This document shows, piece by piece, positions 37,510 to 46,895 of a stretch of 64,000 bases of DNA (its first letter is position 1; every line of letters starts with the position of its first letter). The notes below the pieces were generated by a model. It was not told where the DNA came from, searched no databases, and worked only from the letters and a program-made list of their open reading frames with translations. A program made the translations under genes and the position numbers. The stretch is from Rhodospirillum sp. Its GTDB lineage: Bacteria > Pseudomonadota > Alphaproteobacteria > Dongiales > Dongiaceae. The DNA lies in NCBI GenBank assembly GCA_013822765.1, contig PNKY01000007.1, positions 1 to 64,000 of the forward strand. Direction: 5' to 3'.

Positions 37510-37536
37510 AGGGCTGCCGCTGGAAACGGCAGCCCT
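37510..37536 (-). terminator. Hairpin at the htpX 3' end
   Basis: AGGGCTGCCG and CGGCAGCCCT pair perfectly around a seven-base loop, directly at the htpX stop codon on the minus strand. No U-run follows, so it may be a transcript-stabilising or Rho-assisted end rather than a classical intrinsic terminator. Confidence 0.45.
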
Positions 37537-38464
37537 AGCTCCACGGACCGCGCTGCGCGGAACTCGGGATGGTGGAGCGACGCGTCGGCGCGTTGGCTTC
37601 GACGCTCGGCTCCGGTGCGACGTTGCCCTCCATCGCCAGCAGGCGGTCGATGCGCTCCTGCGTCTTTGGATGCGTGGAGAACAGATTGTCAGCGCCGCGC
37701 CCGGACAGCGGGTTGATGATGAACAGGTGCGCCGTCGCCGGATTGGATTCCGCCGCGTTGTTCGGAATCTGCGCCGCGCCGTTGGAGATCTTGGCCAAGG
37801 CGGACGCGAGGGAGCGTGGGCGGCCGCTGATCGCGGCGCCGATGCGGTCGGCCTCGTATTCCCGCGAGCGCGAGATGGCGAACTGCACCAGCATTGCGGC
37901 GAGCGGCGCCAGCAGCATCACCAGCAGTGCGCCGACGCCGCCGAGCGGCGATTCGCGATCGCGGCTGCCGCCGAAGAAGAACGCGAAGTTGGCCAGCATG
38001 CCGATCGCGCCGGCCAGCACCGCGGTGATGGTCATGATGAGGGAGTCGCGGTTCTTCACGTGCGCGAGCTCGTGCGCCATCACGCCCTCGAGCTCATCGC
38101 GGCTCAGCATCTTGAGCAGGCCGGTGGTCGCGGCGACCGCGGCATTCTCCGGATTGCGGCCGGTCGCGAAGGCGTTCGGCTGCGGATTCTCGATGATGTA
38201 GATCTTGGGCTTGGGCAAGCCGGCGCGCGCCGCAAGGTCGCTGACCAGGCGGTGGAACTCCGGCGCAGTCGTCTCGTCGACCGGCTCGGCGCCATACATC
38301 CGCAGCACCAGCTTGTCCGCGTTCCAATAGGCGAACAGGTTCATGGCGCAGGCGATCACGAACGCGATCACCATGCCCTGCTGCCCGCCGATCAGGAAGC
38401 CTGCCGCCAGGAACAGCCCCGTCATGGCTGCCAGCAGCAAGCCCGTCCGCATATAACCGCCCAT
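37535..38464 (-). CDS. htpX: Protease HtpX homologue (M48)
   Basis: A 309-residue membrane-bound zinc metalloprotease involved in quality control of membrane proteins. Two N-terminal membrane segments ([36 protein letters not shown]) precede the zinc motif HELAHVKN, two more hydrophobic segments follow, and the third zinc-ligand Glu lies in [25 protein letters not shown] is the usual HtpX strand. It is divergent from the DUF1674 gene. Confidence 0.95.
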   Translation of the reverse strand: MGGYMRTGLLLAAMTGLFLAAGFLIGGQQGMVIAFVIACAMNLFAYWNADKLVLRMYGAEPVDETTAPEFHRLVSDLAARAGLPKPKIYIIENPQPNAFATGRNPENAAVAATTGLLKMLSRDELEGVMAHELAHVKNRDSLIMTITAVLAGAIGMLANFAFFFGGSRDRESPLGGVGALLVMLLAPLAAMLVQFAISRSREYEADRIGAAISGRPRSLASALAKISNGAAQIPNNAAESNPATAHLFIINPLSGRGADNLFSTHPKTQERIDRLLAMEGNVAPEPSVEANAPTRRSTIPSSAQRGPWS

Positions 38465-38591
38465 CGTTCTTGGCCCCTCCTCTAGGCCCTAATCCAAGTA
38501 CGGTTATGAAATGGTCCTTTTGCGCCCCGAATCAATGGGGGAATCAAGGTACGCTTGGCCGGATGAGACACATCCGTATATGATCAATTGC

Positions 38592-38774
38592 ATGACAAAG
38601 CCCGATTCCACCGTCTCTCGATCGAGCCCAAACGCAGCCGAGCCGGTTGCAAATGCGCCGGCTGATCCCGGATCGCAAACCGCGAAGCGACCGCGCGAGA
38701 TCGGCGGCCCCTCTGGCCCTGAGCCCACCCGTTACGGAGATTGGGAGCGCAATGGCCGCGTCAGCGATTTTTGA
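38592..38774 (+). CDS. DUF1674 / SdhAF4-like protein
   Basis: A 60-residue protein. The C-terminal half reads EIGGPSGPEPTRYGDWERNG then RVSDF, the full signature of DUF1674, the family of mitochondrial SDHAF4 (Sdh8), which protects flavinated SdhA during succinate dehydrogenase assembly. The N-terminal part is low-complexity. The start at 38592 (MTKPDSTV) is chosen over an ATG at 38580 and the longer open frame because the extra upstream residues look non-coding. In alphaproteobacteria this gene often neighbours htpX and rsmB, as here. Confidence 0.88.
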   Translation: MTKPDSTVSRSSPNAAEPVANAPADPGSQTAKRPREIGGPSGPEPTRYGDWERNGRVSDF

Positions 38775-38885
38775 AGGGCGCGCACGATATGGTGAACGTG
38801 ACCTTTGCATCACGCCGGCCGACGCACTCCGCGTCTCACCCGTTCGTGATTCGCCCCTCCGTCATGGCAAATCCATTCTGAAGTC

Positions 38886-39779
38886 ATGAGGATTTGCACC
38901 ACAATTTCCAGCGCGGCTTTGGTGGCCTTGAGCCTGCTGCTTGGCGCCGCGCCGTCCTGGGCCCAGGCTCTCGACGGCGCCGAGGACGGCAATGCGCCGC
39001 GCTACGGCCAATCGCTGGTCGAGCCGACGGCACCCGGCGAGGAAGCGCCCGCCAGCCCGAGCCTCGGCGGCGTGGCGCCGAAGCAGGAATACGCACCGAT
39101 CATCCTGACCACGGTTCCCGCGCCGATGGTGGTGGAGCTGTTCACCTCCGAAGGCTGCTCGTCCTGTCCGCCCGCCGACGCCCTGATGGGCGAGCTGCTG
39201 GAGCGCCAGTATGTGCTGCCGCTGTCCTTCCACGTCGACTACTGGGACTATATCGGCTGGAAGGACAAGTTCGCCAATCCGGTCTTCACCAACCGGCAGC
39301 GCGCCTATGCCGAGGCGCAGGGCAGCTCGATGGTCTACACGCCGCAGATGATCGTGGCCGGCGCCATCGACGTCGTCGGTTCCGACCGCAAGGCGGTGGA
39401 CCAGGCGCTGAAGGCCGCCTACACGCGCAACACCATGTACCGCATCCAGGTCGCGCGCGATCCGAAAGGCCGGGTGATCGTGCAGTTTCCCGAGGCGCTG
39501 ATCGGCGTGCCGGCGACAGTGTGGCTGGTGACCTACCAGAAGAGCGCGGAGAGCAAGGTCAAGGCCGGGGAGAATGCCGGCCGCGACCTCATGACCTACA
39601 ACGTTGTGCGCTCGCTGCAGAAGGTCGGGATGTGGCGGGGGCCGGCGACCGAGATCGAGCTGAAGCTCGACCCTGTCACCAAGGCCAATTCGCCCGACGC
39701 CTGCGCCATTATCGCCAACCAGGCGGAGCACGGGCCGATCATCGCCGCCGCCGCCTTCAATTTCACCAAGGCCTGGTAG
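38886..39779 (+). CDS. DUF1223 domain-containing exported protein
   Basis: A 297-residue protein with a signal peptide (ALVALSLLLGAAPSWAQA). The mature part has a thioredoxin-like domain with FTSEGCSSCPPADAL (CxxC) near residue 83, followed by LSFHVDYWDYIGWKD and MVYTPQMIVAG, which define DUF1223. A role in periplasmic thiol or metal chemistry is plausible; no activity is known to me. It stands alone between the DUF1674 gene and the PepSY gene. Confidence 0.87.
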   Translation: MRICTTISSAALVALSLLLGAAPSWAQALDGAEDGNAPRYGQSLVEPTAPGEEAPASPSLGGVAPKQEYAPIILTTVPAPMVVELFTSEGCSSCPPADALMGELLERQYVLPLSFHVDYWDYIGWKDKFANPVFTNRQRAYAEAQGSSMVYTPQMIVAGAIDVVGSDRKAVDQALKAAYTRNTMYRIQVARDPKGRVIVQFPEALIGVPATVWLVTYQKSAESKVKAGENAGRDLMTYNVVRSLQKVGMWRGPATEIELKLDPVTKANSPDACAIIANQAEHGPIIAAAAFNFTKAW

Positions 39780-39793
39780 CGGGTACCCCGCCA

Positions 39794-39812
39794 ATTGATA
39801 CTCATTCGCAGT
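39794..39812. promoter_or_regulatory. Possible partial Fur-type iron box upstream of the PepSY gene
   Basis: ATTGATACTCATTCGCAG, 75-90 bp before the PepSY start, contains the right half of an alphaproteobacterial iron box (CTCATTCGCA) joined to TTGATA, as if the central bases of a full dyad were missing. PepSY membrane proteins are often iron-regulated, which is the only reason to mention it. Confidence 0.3.
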
Positions 39813-39886
39813 TAGGATAGCATCGGCCGCATCGAGCCGGCCCAGAAACGGGTACGTCGTCACGTTCAATCGGAACACGGCGACCC

Positions 39887-41035
39887 ATGCAGGCACGGAC
39901 GATCAAGACCTGGCACCTGGTTCACAAGTGGACGAGCCTCGTCTGCACCTTGTTCCTGCTGATGCTGTGCATCACCGGGCTGCCGATCATCTTCTATGAA
40001 GAAATCGACCACGCCAGCGGCAACGTGCCGGATCTGCCGGTCCTCGAGGGCGTTTCCTCGTCGGCCGGCATGGACAAGATCGTGGCTGCGGCTCAGCGGC
40101 TCTATCCGCAGGAGCAGGTGAAATACCTGATCTGGGACGATCACGAACCGAACCTGGTCTACACCAGCATGCAAGGTCCGGACTCCGCGCCGGATGAGTT
40201 CCGCGTGCTCGCCTTCGACGGGCGCACGGGCGACCTGTTGCAGGAGCCGAACTACAATTCGGGCTTCATGTACGTGATGTTCACGCTGCACGTCGACATG
40301 TTCGCCGCTCTGCCTGGCATGCTGTTCCTGGGATTCATGGGGCTGCTGTTCGTCGCCTCGATCGCGTCCGGCACCGTCCTCTATGCGCCCTTCATGCGCA
40401 AGCTGACCTTCGGCACCGTGCGGCACGACCGGGCGCCCCGCGCCAAGTGGCTCGACCTCCACAATCTGCTGGGGGTGGTGACGCTCGCCTGGGTGCTGGT
40501 GGTTGGCACGACGGGCGTCATCAACACGCTGGCCGATCTGGTGCTGGCGCTGTGGCGCGCGGACCAGCTGGCGGAGATGACCGCGCCTTATCAGGGCAAG
40601 CCGCCGCTCGAGCAGCTGGGCTCGCTCGACCAGGCGCTGGTCACCGCCTTCGCTGCCGCGCCGCACATGACGCCGTCCTTTGTTGCGTTTCCCGGCACGG
40701 ATTTCTCCACCAATCATCACTACATGGTGGCGATGTACGGCAACACGCCGCTCACCTCGAAGCTGATGCGGCCGGTGCTGGTGGACGCCGAGACCAACGC
40801 ACTCACCGCGGTGCGGGAGCTGCCCTGGTACGTGAAGACGCTGCTGATCTCCCAGCCGCTGCATTTCGGTGACTATGGCGGCATGCCGCTGAAGATCATC
40901 TGGGCGGTCTTCGACCTCGTCACCATCATCGTGCTGGGCAGCGGGCTCTATCTGTGGCTGGCGCGCCGGCGCTCCTCCATCGAGGTGGAGATCGCCGAGC
41001 TGGAACGGGCGGAAGCCCGCTTCGCGGCGGAATAA
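39887..41035 (+). CDS. PepSY-associated membrane protein
   Basis: A 382-residue protein with four membrane helices in the PepSY_TM arrangement: HKWTSLVCTLFLLMLCITG near the N-terminus, a periplasmic PepSY region (about 50-125), helices at about 140-165 and 195-215, a second periplasmic part, and a last helix around 340-360. His residues in the helices (HKW, LHVDM, LDLHN) could bind heme or metal. Related proteins accompany siderophore uptake and may reduce ferric complexes. A 65-residue membrane protein follows after one base. Confidence 0.85.
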   Translation: MQARTIKTWHLVHKWTSLVCTLFLLMLCITGLPIIFYEEIDHASGNVPDLPVLEGVSSSAGMDKIVAAAQRLYPQEQVKYLIWDDHEPNLVYTSMQGPDSAPDEFRVLAFDGRTGDLLQEPNYNSGFMYVMFTLHVDMFAALPGMLFLGFMGLLFVASIASGTVLYAPFMRKLTFGTVRHDRAPRAKWLDLHNLLGVVTLAWVLVVGTTGVINTLADLVLALWRADQLAEMTAPYQGKPPLEQLGSLDQALVTAFAAAPHMTPSFVAFPGTDFSTNHHYMVAMYGNTPLTSKLMRPVLVDAETNALTAVRELPWYVKTLLISQPLHFGDYGGMPLKIIWAVFDLVTIIVLGSGLYLWLARRRSSIEVEIAELERAEARFAAE

Positions 41036-41036
41036 C

Positions 41037-41234
41037 ATGGCCATCAACGGTGCATCGCGCCGGGGGCGGCTCAGCCTGCGCCGGGTGTTCGCGGCGCCGC
41101 TGACGATCGCGGTCCTCAGCACCGTCGGCCTGATCTCGGCGCTGGTCGGCGACGACGTCTGGGACATGCTGTCATGGCTGACCCTGGCGATCCCGGTCGC
41201 CGTCATCCTGTGGTGCTGGCTGCGCCGGCCATAA
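41037..41234 (+). CDS. Small membrane protein downstream of the PepSY gene
   Basis: A 65-residue protein with a basic N-terminus (RRGRLSLRRVF) and two hydrophobic helices (LTIAVLSTVGLISALVG and WLTLAIPVAVILWCWL). It starts one base after the PepSY stop and is very likely cotranscribed and part of the same membrane assembly. Similar small proteins occur behind PepSY genes; no function is known to me. After the TAA stop the same frame stays open for another 26 coding-like codons to a TAG at about 41315. Confidence 0.7.
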   Translation: MAINGASRRGRLSLRRVFAAPLTIAVLSTVGLISALVGDDVWDMLSWLTLAIPVAVILWCWLRRP

Positions 41235-41314
41235 GGACCTTCCCAGCAGCAGCGCCGATTTGCGATCGAGGATTTTGCCGCGGCCCGGCTGGCGATGCAG
41301 CGCTTGAAGGGGCG

Positions 41315-41518
41315 CTAGGCCGCCTCTCCTACCACGTCGTAGCCGGCGTCTTCGATGGCGGAGACGATGGCCTGCTTGCTCACGGTGCCATCGACGGCGA
41401 CCTCGCCGGATTTGAGGTCGACACTGACCTTGGCGCCGGGCGCGGCCGCAGACACGGCCTGGGTGACGGAACTGACGCATCCGCCGCAGCTCATGCCGGC
41501 CACTTTCAGCTTCAACAT
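41315..41518 (-). CDS. copZ: Copper chaperone (heavy-metal-associated domain)
   Basis: A 67-residue single HMA domain of the ferredoxin-like fold. The copper-binding loop is GMSCGGC at residues 8-14 (MxCxxC), and the C-terminal IEDAGYDV is typical. It would carry Cu(I) to the CopA pump encoded divergently. A GGGAG ribosome binding site lies about eight bases before the ATG. Its promoter has a dyad in a 19-bp spacer, matching that of copA. Confidence 0.92.
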   Translation of the reverse strand: MLKLKVAGMSCGGCVSSVTQAVSAAAPGAKVSVDLKSGEVAVDGTVSKQAIVSAIEDAGYDVVGEAA

Positions 41519-41557
41519 GTCTCAGGCTCCCTGGGGCTCCTTGACTCCAACAGGACC

Positions 41558-41588
41558 AATATGGACCTTCCCACCATGGGAAGGTCAA
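41558..41588 (-). promoter_or_regulatory. copZ promoter with CueR-type operator
   Basis: On the minus strand, TTGACC (41588-41583) and CATATT (41563-41558) are separated by 19 bases, the overlong spacer of MerR-family promoters. The spacer is filled by a dyad with ten-base perfect arms, GACCTTCCCA and TGGGAAGGTC, around three central bases (41564-41586). This matches the ACCTTCC-N7-GGAAGGT form of CueR-type sites. Confidence 0.8.
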
Positions 41589-41611
41589 GCCCGGCGGGAT
41601 CGCGATTTTGC

Positions 41612-41642
41612 TTGACCTTCCCACGATGGAAAGGCCCATTTA
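41612..41642 (+). promoter_or_regulatory. copA promoter with CueR-type operator
   Basis: TTGACC (41612-41617) and CATTTA (41637-41642) are 19 bases apart, with the dyad GACCTTCCCACGATGGAAAG partly imperfect at 41614-41636. The centre lies 50 bp from that of the copZ site, about five helical turns. A start of transcription seven bases after the -10 element would fall at the copA ATG (41650), so the mRNA may be leaderless. Confidence 0.75.
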
Positions 41643-41649
41643 TTCAACC

Positions 41650-43845
41650 ATGACATCATTGGAAGCTTCTGCGCCGGCCGGTTCCGAGCGCCATTTCACC
41701 GTCGGCGTCACTGGCATGACCTGCGCCGCGTGTGCGGGTCGGATCGAACGCGTTTTGAAGCGCATGCCCGGCGTCGCCGCCGCCAACGTCAACCTCGCCA
41801 CCGAAATCGCGCAGGTGGACGGCGACGCCCGTGTGACATCGGCCGCTGTCGAGGCCGCGATCGCCAAGGCCGGCTACGGGACACGTCCGGTCGACCACAG
41901 CGGTGCGCCCGAAGACCAGGGAAAGCTGCAGCGCGAGCTGGTCTCGATCCTGATCGGGGCCGTGCTGACGCTGCCGCTGATTGCGCCGATGCTGGTGGAG
42001 CTGGTGGGCGGCCACCTCATGCTGTCGGCTTGGTGGCAGTTGGCGCTGGCGACTCCCGTGCAATTCTGGCTGGGCGCGCCGTTCTATCGGGGTGCGTGGA
42101 AGGCGCTGCGCGGCGGCACGGCGAACATGGACGTGCTGGTGGCGCTGGGCACCAGTGCGGCCTTCGGGCTCAGCCTCTATCTGATGGCGGGCGGCGGCGT
42201 TCATCTCTATTTCGAATCGGCGGCGGTCATCATCGTGCTGGTGCGCCTCGGCAAATGGCTGGAGGCGCGCGCCAAGCGCCGCACCCTCAAGGCGCTCGAG
42301 GCGCTTGAATCCCTGCGCCCGACCGAGGCTCTGGTGCGGCGCGACGGCGCGGACGCGGCCGTGCCGGTTGCCGCGCTGCGCGTCGGCGATCTGCTGGTGG
42401 TGAAGCCGGGTGCGCGCATCGCAGCCGACGGGGTGGTGGCGGAGGGCCGCTCCGCGGTCGACCAGTCTCTGTTGACCGGCGAAAGCCGGCCGGTGGACGT
42501 CGAGGCGGAGGACCATGTGATCGGCGGCGCGGTCAACGGCGACGGGCTGCTGCTGGTGCGCGTGACGGCCGTCGGCGCCGAATCGATGCTGAGCCGCATC
42601 GTGCGCATGGTGGCGGAGGCGCAGGGCGCAAAGGCGCCGATCCAGCGCCTGGTCGACAAGATCAGCGCGGTGTTCGTGCCGGTCGTGCTGGTGATCGCAT
42701 TGCTGACCGTGGCGGGCTGGCTGATCGCCGGCCAGGGCTGGGAGCCGGCGGTCCTGCACGCCGTCGCGGTGCTGGTGATCGCGTGCCCGTGCGCGCTCGG
42801 CTTGGCGACGCCGACCGCGATCATGGTCGGCACCGGCGTCGGCGCGAAAAACGGGATCCTGATCCGCGATGCGGTCGCGTTGGAAACGGCCGGCGCCACC
42901 ACCGTCATGGCGTTCGACAAGACCGGCACGCTGACGGTGGGCAAGCCCAAGCTGACGGAGATCGTGACGGACCTGCCGCGCGACCGCGCGCTGGCCCTGG
43001 CCACCGCCTTGCAGCAGGGCGCCAATCATCCCCTGGCGCATGCGGTGGTCGAGGCGGCGTCTCATGTGACCGCACCGCCGGTTTCAGATCTGCGGAGCTT
43101 GCCGGGACGCGGCGTCGCCGGCCGGGTGGATGGACAATACTTGCTGCTGGGCAATGGCCGCCTGATGCAGGACGCGGGCATCGATGTCTCAGTCCTGCGC
43201 GCCGCCGCGCAGACACTGCAGGACCAGGGCAACTCCGTTTCCTACCTCGCCGATGCGGAGGCAAGGCGCGCTCTGGCCGTGCTCGGTTTCGGCGATGCGC
43301 CCAAGCCGACCGTGAAGCAGGCGCTGGCGGCCCTGCGCGCGCTCGGTGTGCGGACCTTGATGCTGACGGGTGATAACGAAGCGGCGGCCCGTCATCTGGC
43401 AGCCGAGATCGGCCTCGACGACGTGCGCGCGGAGCTGCTGCCGGCGGACAAGGTTGGCGCGATCGCGGCGCTCAAGGGCAAGGGCGAGACCGTCGCCATG
43501 GTGGGCGACGGCATCAACGACGCGCCGGCCTTGGCGGCCGCCGACCTCGGCATCGCGATGGCGACCGGCACCGATGTCGCGATCGAGACCGCGGGCATCG
43601 CGCTGATGCGCGGCGATCCGCTGCTGGCGCCGGCCGCCATCGACCTGGCGCGCGCCACTAAGCGCAAGATCGTGCAGAACCTGGTCTGGGCGTTCCTGTT
43701 CAACGTGCTCGGCATTCCGCTGGCGGCGATAGGCGGGCTGACCCCGATCGTCGCCGGCGCCGCCATGGCGCTCAGCAGCGTGACCGTGGTGACCAATGCG
43801 CTCAGCCTGAATCGTTGGCGCTTCCGTTTCGGAGAGGTGCGATGA
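41650..43845 (+). CDS. copA: Copper-exporting P1B-type ATPase
   Basis: A 731-residue Cu(I) efflux ATPase. There is one N-terminal HMA domain with GMTCAAC (about residue 22), eight membrane segments, the ion-binding CPCALG in helix 6, DKTGTLT with the phosphorylated Asp, HPLAHA with the nucleotide-binding His, and [10 protein letters not shown]. The start at 41650 is preferred over 41608, which lies inside the operator. No Shine-Dalgarno sequence is apparent, in keeping with a leaderless message. The regulator gene overlaps its stop by four bases. Confidence 0.95.
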   Translation: MTSLEASAPAGSERHFTVGVTGMTCAACAGRIERVLKRMPGVAAANVNLATEIAQVDGDARVTSAAVEAAIAKAGYGTRPVDHSGAPEDQGKLQRELVSILIGAVLTLPLIAPMLVELVGGHLMLSAWWQLALATPVQFWLGAPFYRGAWKALRGGTANMDVLVALGTSAAFGLSLYLMAGGGVHLYFESAAVIIVLVRLGKWLEARAKRRTLKALEALESLRPTEALVRRDGADAAVPVAALRVGDLLVVKPGARIAADGVVAEGRSAVDQSLLTGESRPVDVEAEDHVIGGAVNGDGLLLVRVTAVGAESMLSRIVRMVAEAQGAKAPIQRLVDKISAVFVPVVLVIALLTVAGWLIAGQGWEPAVLHAVAVLVIACPCALGLATPTAIMVGTGVGAKNGILIRDAVALETAGATTVMAFDKTGTLTVGKPKLTEIVTDLPRDRALALATALQQGANHPLAHAVVEAASHVTAPPVSDLRSLPGRGVAGRVDGQYLLLGNGRLMQDAGIDVSVLRAAAQTLQDQGNSVSYLADAEARRALAVLGFGDAPKPTVKQALAALRALGVRTLMLTGDNEAAARHLAAEIGLDDVRAELLPADKVGAIAALKGKGETVAMVGDGINDAPALAAADLGIAMATGTDVAIETAGIALMRGDPLLAPAAIDLARATKRKIVQNLVWAFLFNVLGIPLAAIGGLTPIVAGAAMALSSVTVVTNALSLNRWRFRFGEVR

Positions 43846-44240
43846 CGCAAGAGATGACTATCGGGCAGGCGGCAAAATCCTCCGCCGTCTCCGCCAAGAT
43901 GATCCGGCACTACGAATCGATCGGCCTCCTGCCGAAGGCGCAGCGCACCGAGGCCGGCTACCGGCTCTATGACGAGACCGACGTGCACACCCTGCGCTTC
44001 ATCCAGCGCGCCCGCTCGCTCGGCTTCCCACTGGCGACGATCCGCACGCTGCTGGCCTTGTGGCGCAACCGCCGGCGTTCTTCCGCGCAGGTAAAGGAGC
44101 TGTCGCTGCGCCACGTTGAGGACCTGGAGCGCAAGATCACTGAGATGCAGGCGATGGCGCGCACGCTGAAGCACCTCGCCCACAATTGCCACGGCGACGA
44201 GCGGCCGGACTGCCCGATTTTGGATGACTTGGCCGGGTAG
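43842..44240 (+). CDS. cueR: MerR-family copper-responsive regulator (CueR type)
   Basis: A 132-residue MerR-family protein. The N-terminal winged helix reads [21 protein letters not shown], followed by [20 protein letters not shown], a long dimerisation helix, and a metal loop with [12 protein letters not shown], in which two cysteines are seven residues apart as in CueR Cys112 and Cys120. It should activate copA and copZ from their 19-bp-spacer promoters when Cu(I) is bound. ATG at 43842 overlaps the copA stop (ATGA), so it is made with the pump. Confidence 0.93.
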   Translation: MTQEMTIGQAAKSSAVSAKMIRHYESIGLLPKAQRTEAGYRLYDETDVHTLRFIQRARSLGFPLATIRTLLALWRNRRRSSAQVKELSLRHVEDLERKITEMQAMARTLKHLAHNCHGDERPDCPILDDLAG

Positions 44241-44285
44241 ATTTCCGCTGGCGCTGGCAAGGGCATTCCCCATACCTTGCGCGCC

Positions 44286-46778
44286 ATGAGCGCGCGCACC
44301 GCGACCGACCTGCCGATCGAGCCGTTGATCCCGGAGCTTCTGGGTGTCCTCGCGGCTGCGCCGAATCTGGTGCTGGAGGCGCCGCCGGGCGCCGGCAAGA
44401 CCACGCGCGTGCCGCTCGCCTTGCTCGATGCCGATTGGGCCAAGGGCGGCAAGATCATCGTGCTGGAGCCGCGGCGGCTGGCGGCGCGTGGCGCGGCGGC
44501 GCGCATGGCCACGATGCTGGGCGAAGAGGTCGGAGAGACCGTCGGCTATCGCGTGCGCCTCGACCGCAACGTGGGGCCGAAGACGCGGATCGAAGTCGTG
44601 ACCACCGGCCTCTTCCTGCGCCAGCTGCAGGGCGATCCGGCCTTGCCGGGCGTGGCCGCGATCCTGTTCGACGAGTTTCACGAGCGCACCATCGAGGGCG
44701 ACATGGCGCTGGCCTTCGCGCTCGAAGCGCAAGCCGGCCTGCGCGAGGATCTGCGCGTGGTGGTGATGTCGGCGACCCTCGACGGCGAGAGCGTGGCGCA
44801 GCGCATTCCGGGCGCCCGGCGCTTGCGCAGCGAAGGCCGCGCCTTTCCGGTCGAGACCCATCATCTGAGCGACGATGCCACTGCTCGGCTGGAAGATCGC
44901 ATGGCGTCCGCAATCCGCCGCGCGCTCGCCGAGCAGAGCGGCGACATTCTTGCCTTCCTGCCCGGCACCGCGGAGATCCGCCGCACCCAGGAGCGGTTGT
45001 CGAACGAAGACGTCGTGCTGCCGCTCTATGGCGACCTGCCCTTGCCGGAGCAGGACAAGGCGATCCGCCGCGATCCGCAGGGCCGGCGCAAGATCATCCT
45101 CGCCACCTCGATCGCCGAGACCTCGCTCACCATCGACGGCGTGCGGGTGGTGGTGGACAGCGGCCTGCGGCGCAGCCCGCGCTTCGATCCCACCAGCGGC
45201 ATGTCGCGCCTGGTCACGGTCAAGGCATCGTTGGCGGCGGCGGCACAGCGCCGTGGCCGCGCGGGCCGCACCGAGCCGGGCGTGTGCTATCGCCTGTGGA
45301 GCGCCGCCAGCGAACGCGCCTTGTCCGCTTTCGACGCGCCGGAGATCGAGGCCGCCGACCTCGCGCCGCTGGCGCTGGAGTTGGCGGCATGGGGCATCGC
45401 CGATCCCGCGGCGTTGATGCTGATGACTCCGCCGCCCGCCGCCGCTTTGTCGCAGGCCCGCGCTCTGTTGCGCCAGCTGGAGGCGGTCGACACCGAGAAC
45501 CACGCGACACCCCACGGCCGCCGCATGGCCGAACTCGGCGTGCATCCGCGCCTCGCTCACATGATGGTGCGGGCGGAGGAGCGCGGGCTCGGTGATCTCG
45601 CTTGCGACATCGCCGCGATCCTGAGCGAGCGCGACCTGCTGAAAGGCCGCGAGAGCGATGCCGATCTGCGCCATCGCGTGCAGCTGCTGCGCCGGGACTC
45701 CAATGATCCTGCTCTTGACCGCAATCAGCGCGCGCGCGTCTGGCAGTCGGCGCTGGACTGGCGACGGCAGCTGGGCGTCAAGAAGGACGCACAATCCCCT
45801 GTTGCGCAAAGCGGCCAGGTGCTGGCGCTCGCCTATCCCGATCGCTTGGCGCAGCGGCGCGGCGGCGCCGGCCAGTTCCGCTTGAGCAACGGCCGCGGCG
45901 CCATGCTGCGGCCGCACGATCCGCTGGCCAGCGCGGACTTCCTGGCGGTCGGATCGCTGGACGGCGATGCGCGGGAAGCGCGCATTTTCCTGGCGGCGCC
46001 GATCGCCCTCGCCGAGATCGAGGAGGATTTCGCCGGCGTGATCGAAATACGCGACCAGCTGGCCTGGAACGCGCGCGCCGAAACGGTGGATGCCAAGCGC
46101 GAACGCCGCCTGTGGTCCCTGGTGCTCAAGGAGAAGCCGCTTAAGAAGCCGCAGCCCGACCAGCTGGTGGTGGCGATGATCGAAGGCATCCGTACCATGG
46201 GCCTGGAGGTGCTGCCGTGGTCCGGCACCGCGCGCGCGTTACAGGCGCGCGTTGCGTTCTTACTTCGCGCTGGGGATGAGCGCCATGCGTGGCCGGACCT
46301 CAGCGACGCCGCGCTGCTGGCCGGGCTGGAGGAGTGGCTGGCGCCCTATCTCTCCGGCATGACGCGCCGGGCGCATCTCGCCAACCTCGACTTGATGGAA
46401 GCATTGCTGGCGCGCCTCGATTGGAAGCAGCGACAGGCGTTGGACGAGTTGGCGCCCACGCACCTGACAGTGCCGAGCGGCTCGCGCGTGCCGCTCGACT
46501 ATCAATCCGGCGAGGTGCCGGTGCTGGCGGTGCGGCTGCAGGAGATGTTCGGCGCGACCGACACGCCGACCGTCGCCGGCGGCAAGGTGCAGGTGCTGCT
46601 GCACCTGTTGTCGCCCGCGCGCCGGCCGGTGCAGGTCACGCGCGACCTCAAGGGCTTCTGGTCGAGCTCCTATCGCGCGGTGAAGGCTGACATGAAGGGG
46701 CAGTATCCCAAGCACCACTGGCCAGACGATCCGCTGCAGGCTGAGCCGACCGCGCGCGCAAAACCAAGACCGCGCTGA
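44286..46778 (+). CDS. hrpB: ATP-dependent helicase HrpB
   Basis: An 830-residue DEAH-type helicase. Motifs: APPGAGKTTRVPLAL (I), LEPRRLAARGAA (Ia), LFDEFHERTIEGD (II, with DEFH), VMSATLDG (III), ATSIAETSLTIDGV (V) and QRRGRAGRTEPG (VI). The C-terminal HrpB domain ends with KGFWSSSYRAVKADMKGQYP and the HHWPDDP signature. The cellular role is poorly known in proteobacteria. An ATG at 44277 is three codons upstream of the chosen start and equally possible. A family A repeat follows. Confidence 0.95.
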   Translation: MSARTATDLPIEPLIPELLGVLAAAPNLVLEAPPGAGKTTRVPLALLDADWAKGGKIIVLEPRRLAARGAAARMATMLGEEVGETVGYRVRLDRNVGPKTRIEVVTTGLFLRQLQGDPALPGVAAILFDEFHERTIEGDMALAFALEAQAGLREDLRVVVMSATLDGESVAQRIPGARRLRSEGRAFPVETHHLSDDATARLEDRMASAIRRALAEQSGDILAFLPGTAEIRRTQERLSNEDVVLPLYGDLPLPEQDKAIRRDPQGRRKIILATSIAETSLTIDGVRVVVDSGLRRSPRFDPTSGMSRLVTVKASLAAAAQRRGRAGRTEPGVCYRLWSAASERALSAFDAPEIEAADLAPLALELAAWGIADPAALMLMTPPPAAALSQARALLRQLEAVDTENHATPHGRRMAELGVHPRLAHMMVRAEERGLGDLACDIAAILSERDLLKGRESDADLRHRVQLLRRDSNDPALDRNQRARVWQSALDWRRQLGVKKDAQSPVAQSGQVLALAYPDRLAQRRGGAGQFRLSNGRGAMLRPHDPLASADFLAVGSLDGDAREARIFLAAPIALAEIEEDFAGVIEIRDQLAWNARAETVDAKRERRLWSLVLKEKPLKKPQPDQLVVAMIEGIRTMGLEVLPWSGTARALQARVAFLLRAGDERHAWPDLSDAALLAGLEEWLAPYLSGMTRRAHLANLDLMEALLARLDWKQRQALDELAPTHLTVPSGSRVPLDYQSGEVPVLAVRLQEMFGATDTPTVAGGKVQVLLHLLSPARRPVQVTRDLKGFWSSSYRAVKADMKGQYPKHHWPDDPLQAEPTARAKPRPR

Positions 46779-46788
46779 ACTCCCTCTT

Positions 46789-46889
46789 CCGTCATCACCG
46801 GGCCGACACGAAGTGTCGAGACCCGGTGATCCAAGTGTGGACCGATCGCTGCAAACTTGGATGGCCGGATCTACGTCCGGCCATGACGG
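46789..46889. repeat. Paired inverted repeat, family A copy 3
   Basis: The first arm starts CCGTCATCACCGGG, forms its own hairpin around GACACGAAGTGTC, and ends CCCGGTGATCCAAGT. The second starts ACTTGGATGGCCGGA, with a hairpin around ATCTACGTCC, and ends CCGGCCATGACGG at 46889. The outer ends (CCGTCAT/ATGACGG) and junction (ATCCAAGT/ACTTGGAT) pair, as in the copy at 5151, although the inner stems have different sequence. It lies between the convergent hrpB and exoD genes. Confidence 0.78.
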
Positions 46890-46895
46890 AGTGGA

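Noticed and set aside
43392..45917. 841-codon open frame on the minus strand opposite copA, cueR and hrpB
   Set aside because: It crosses three well-supported genes and its Arg/Gln/His-rich product has no recognisable domain. It is an antisense shadow.
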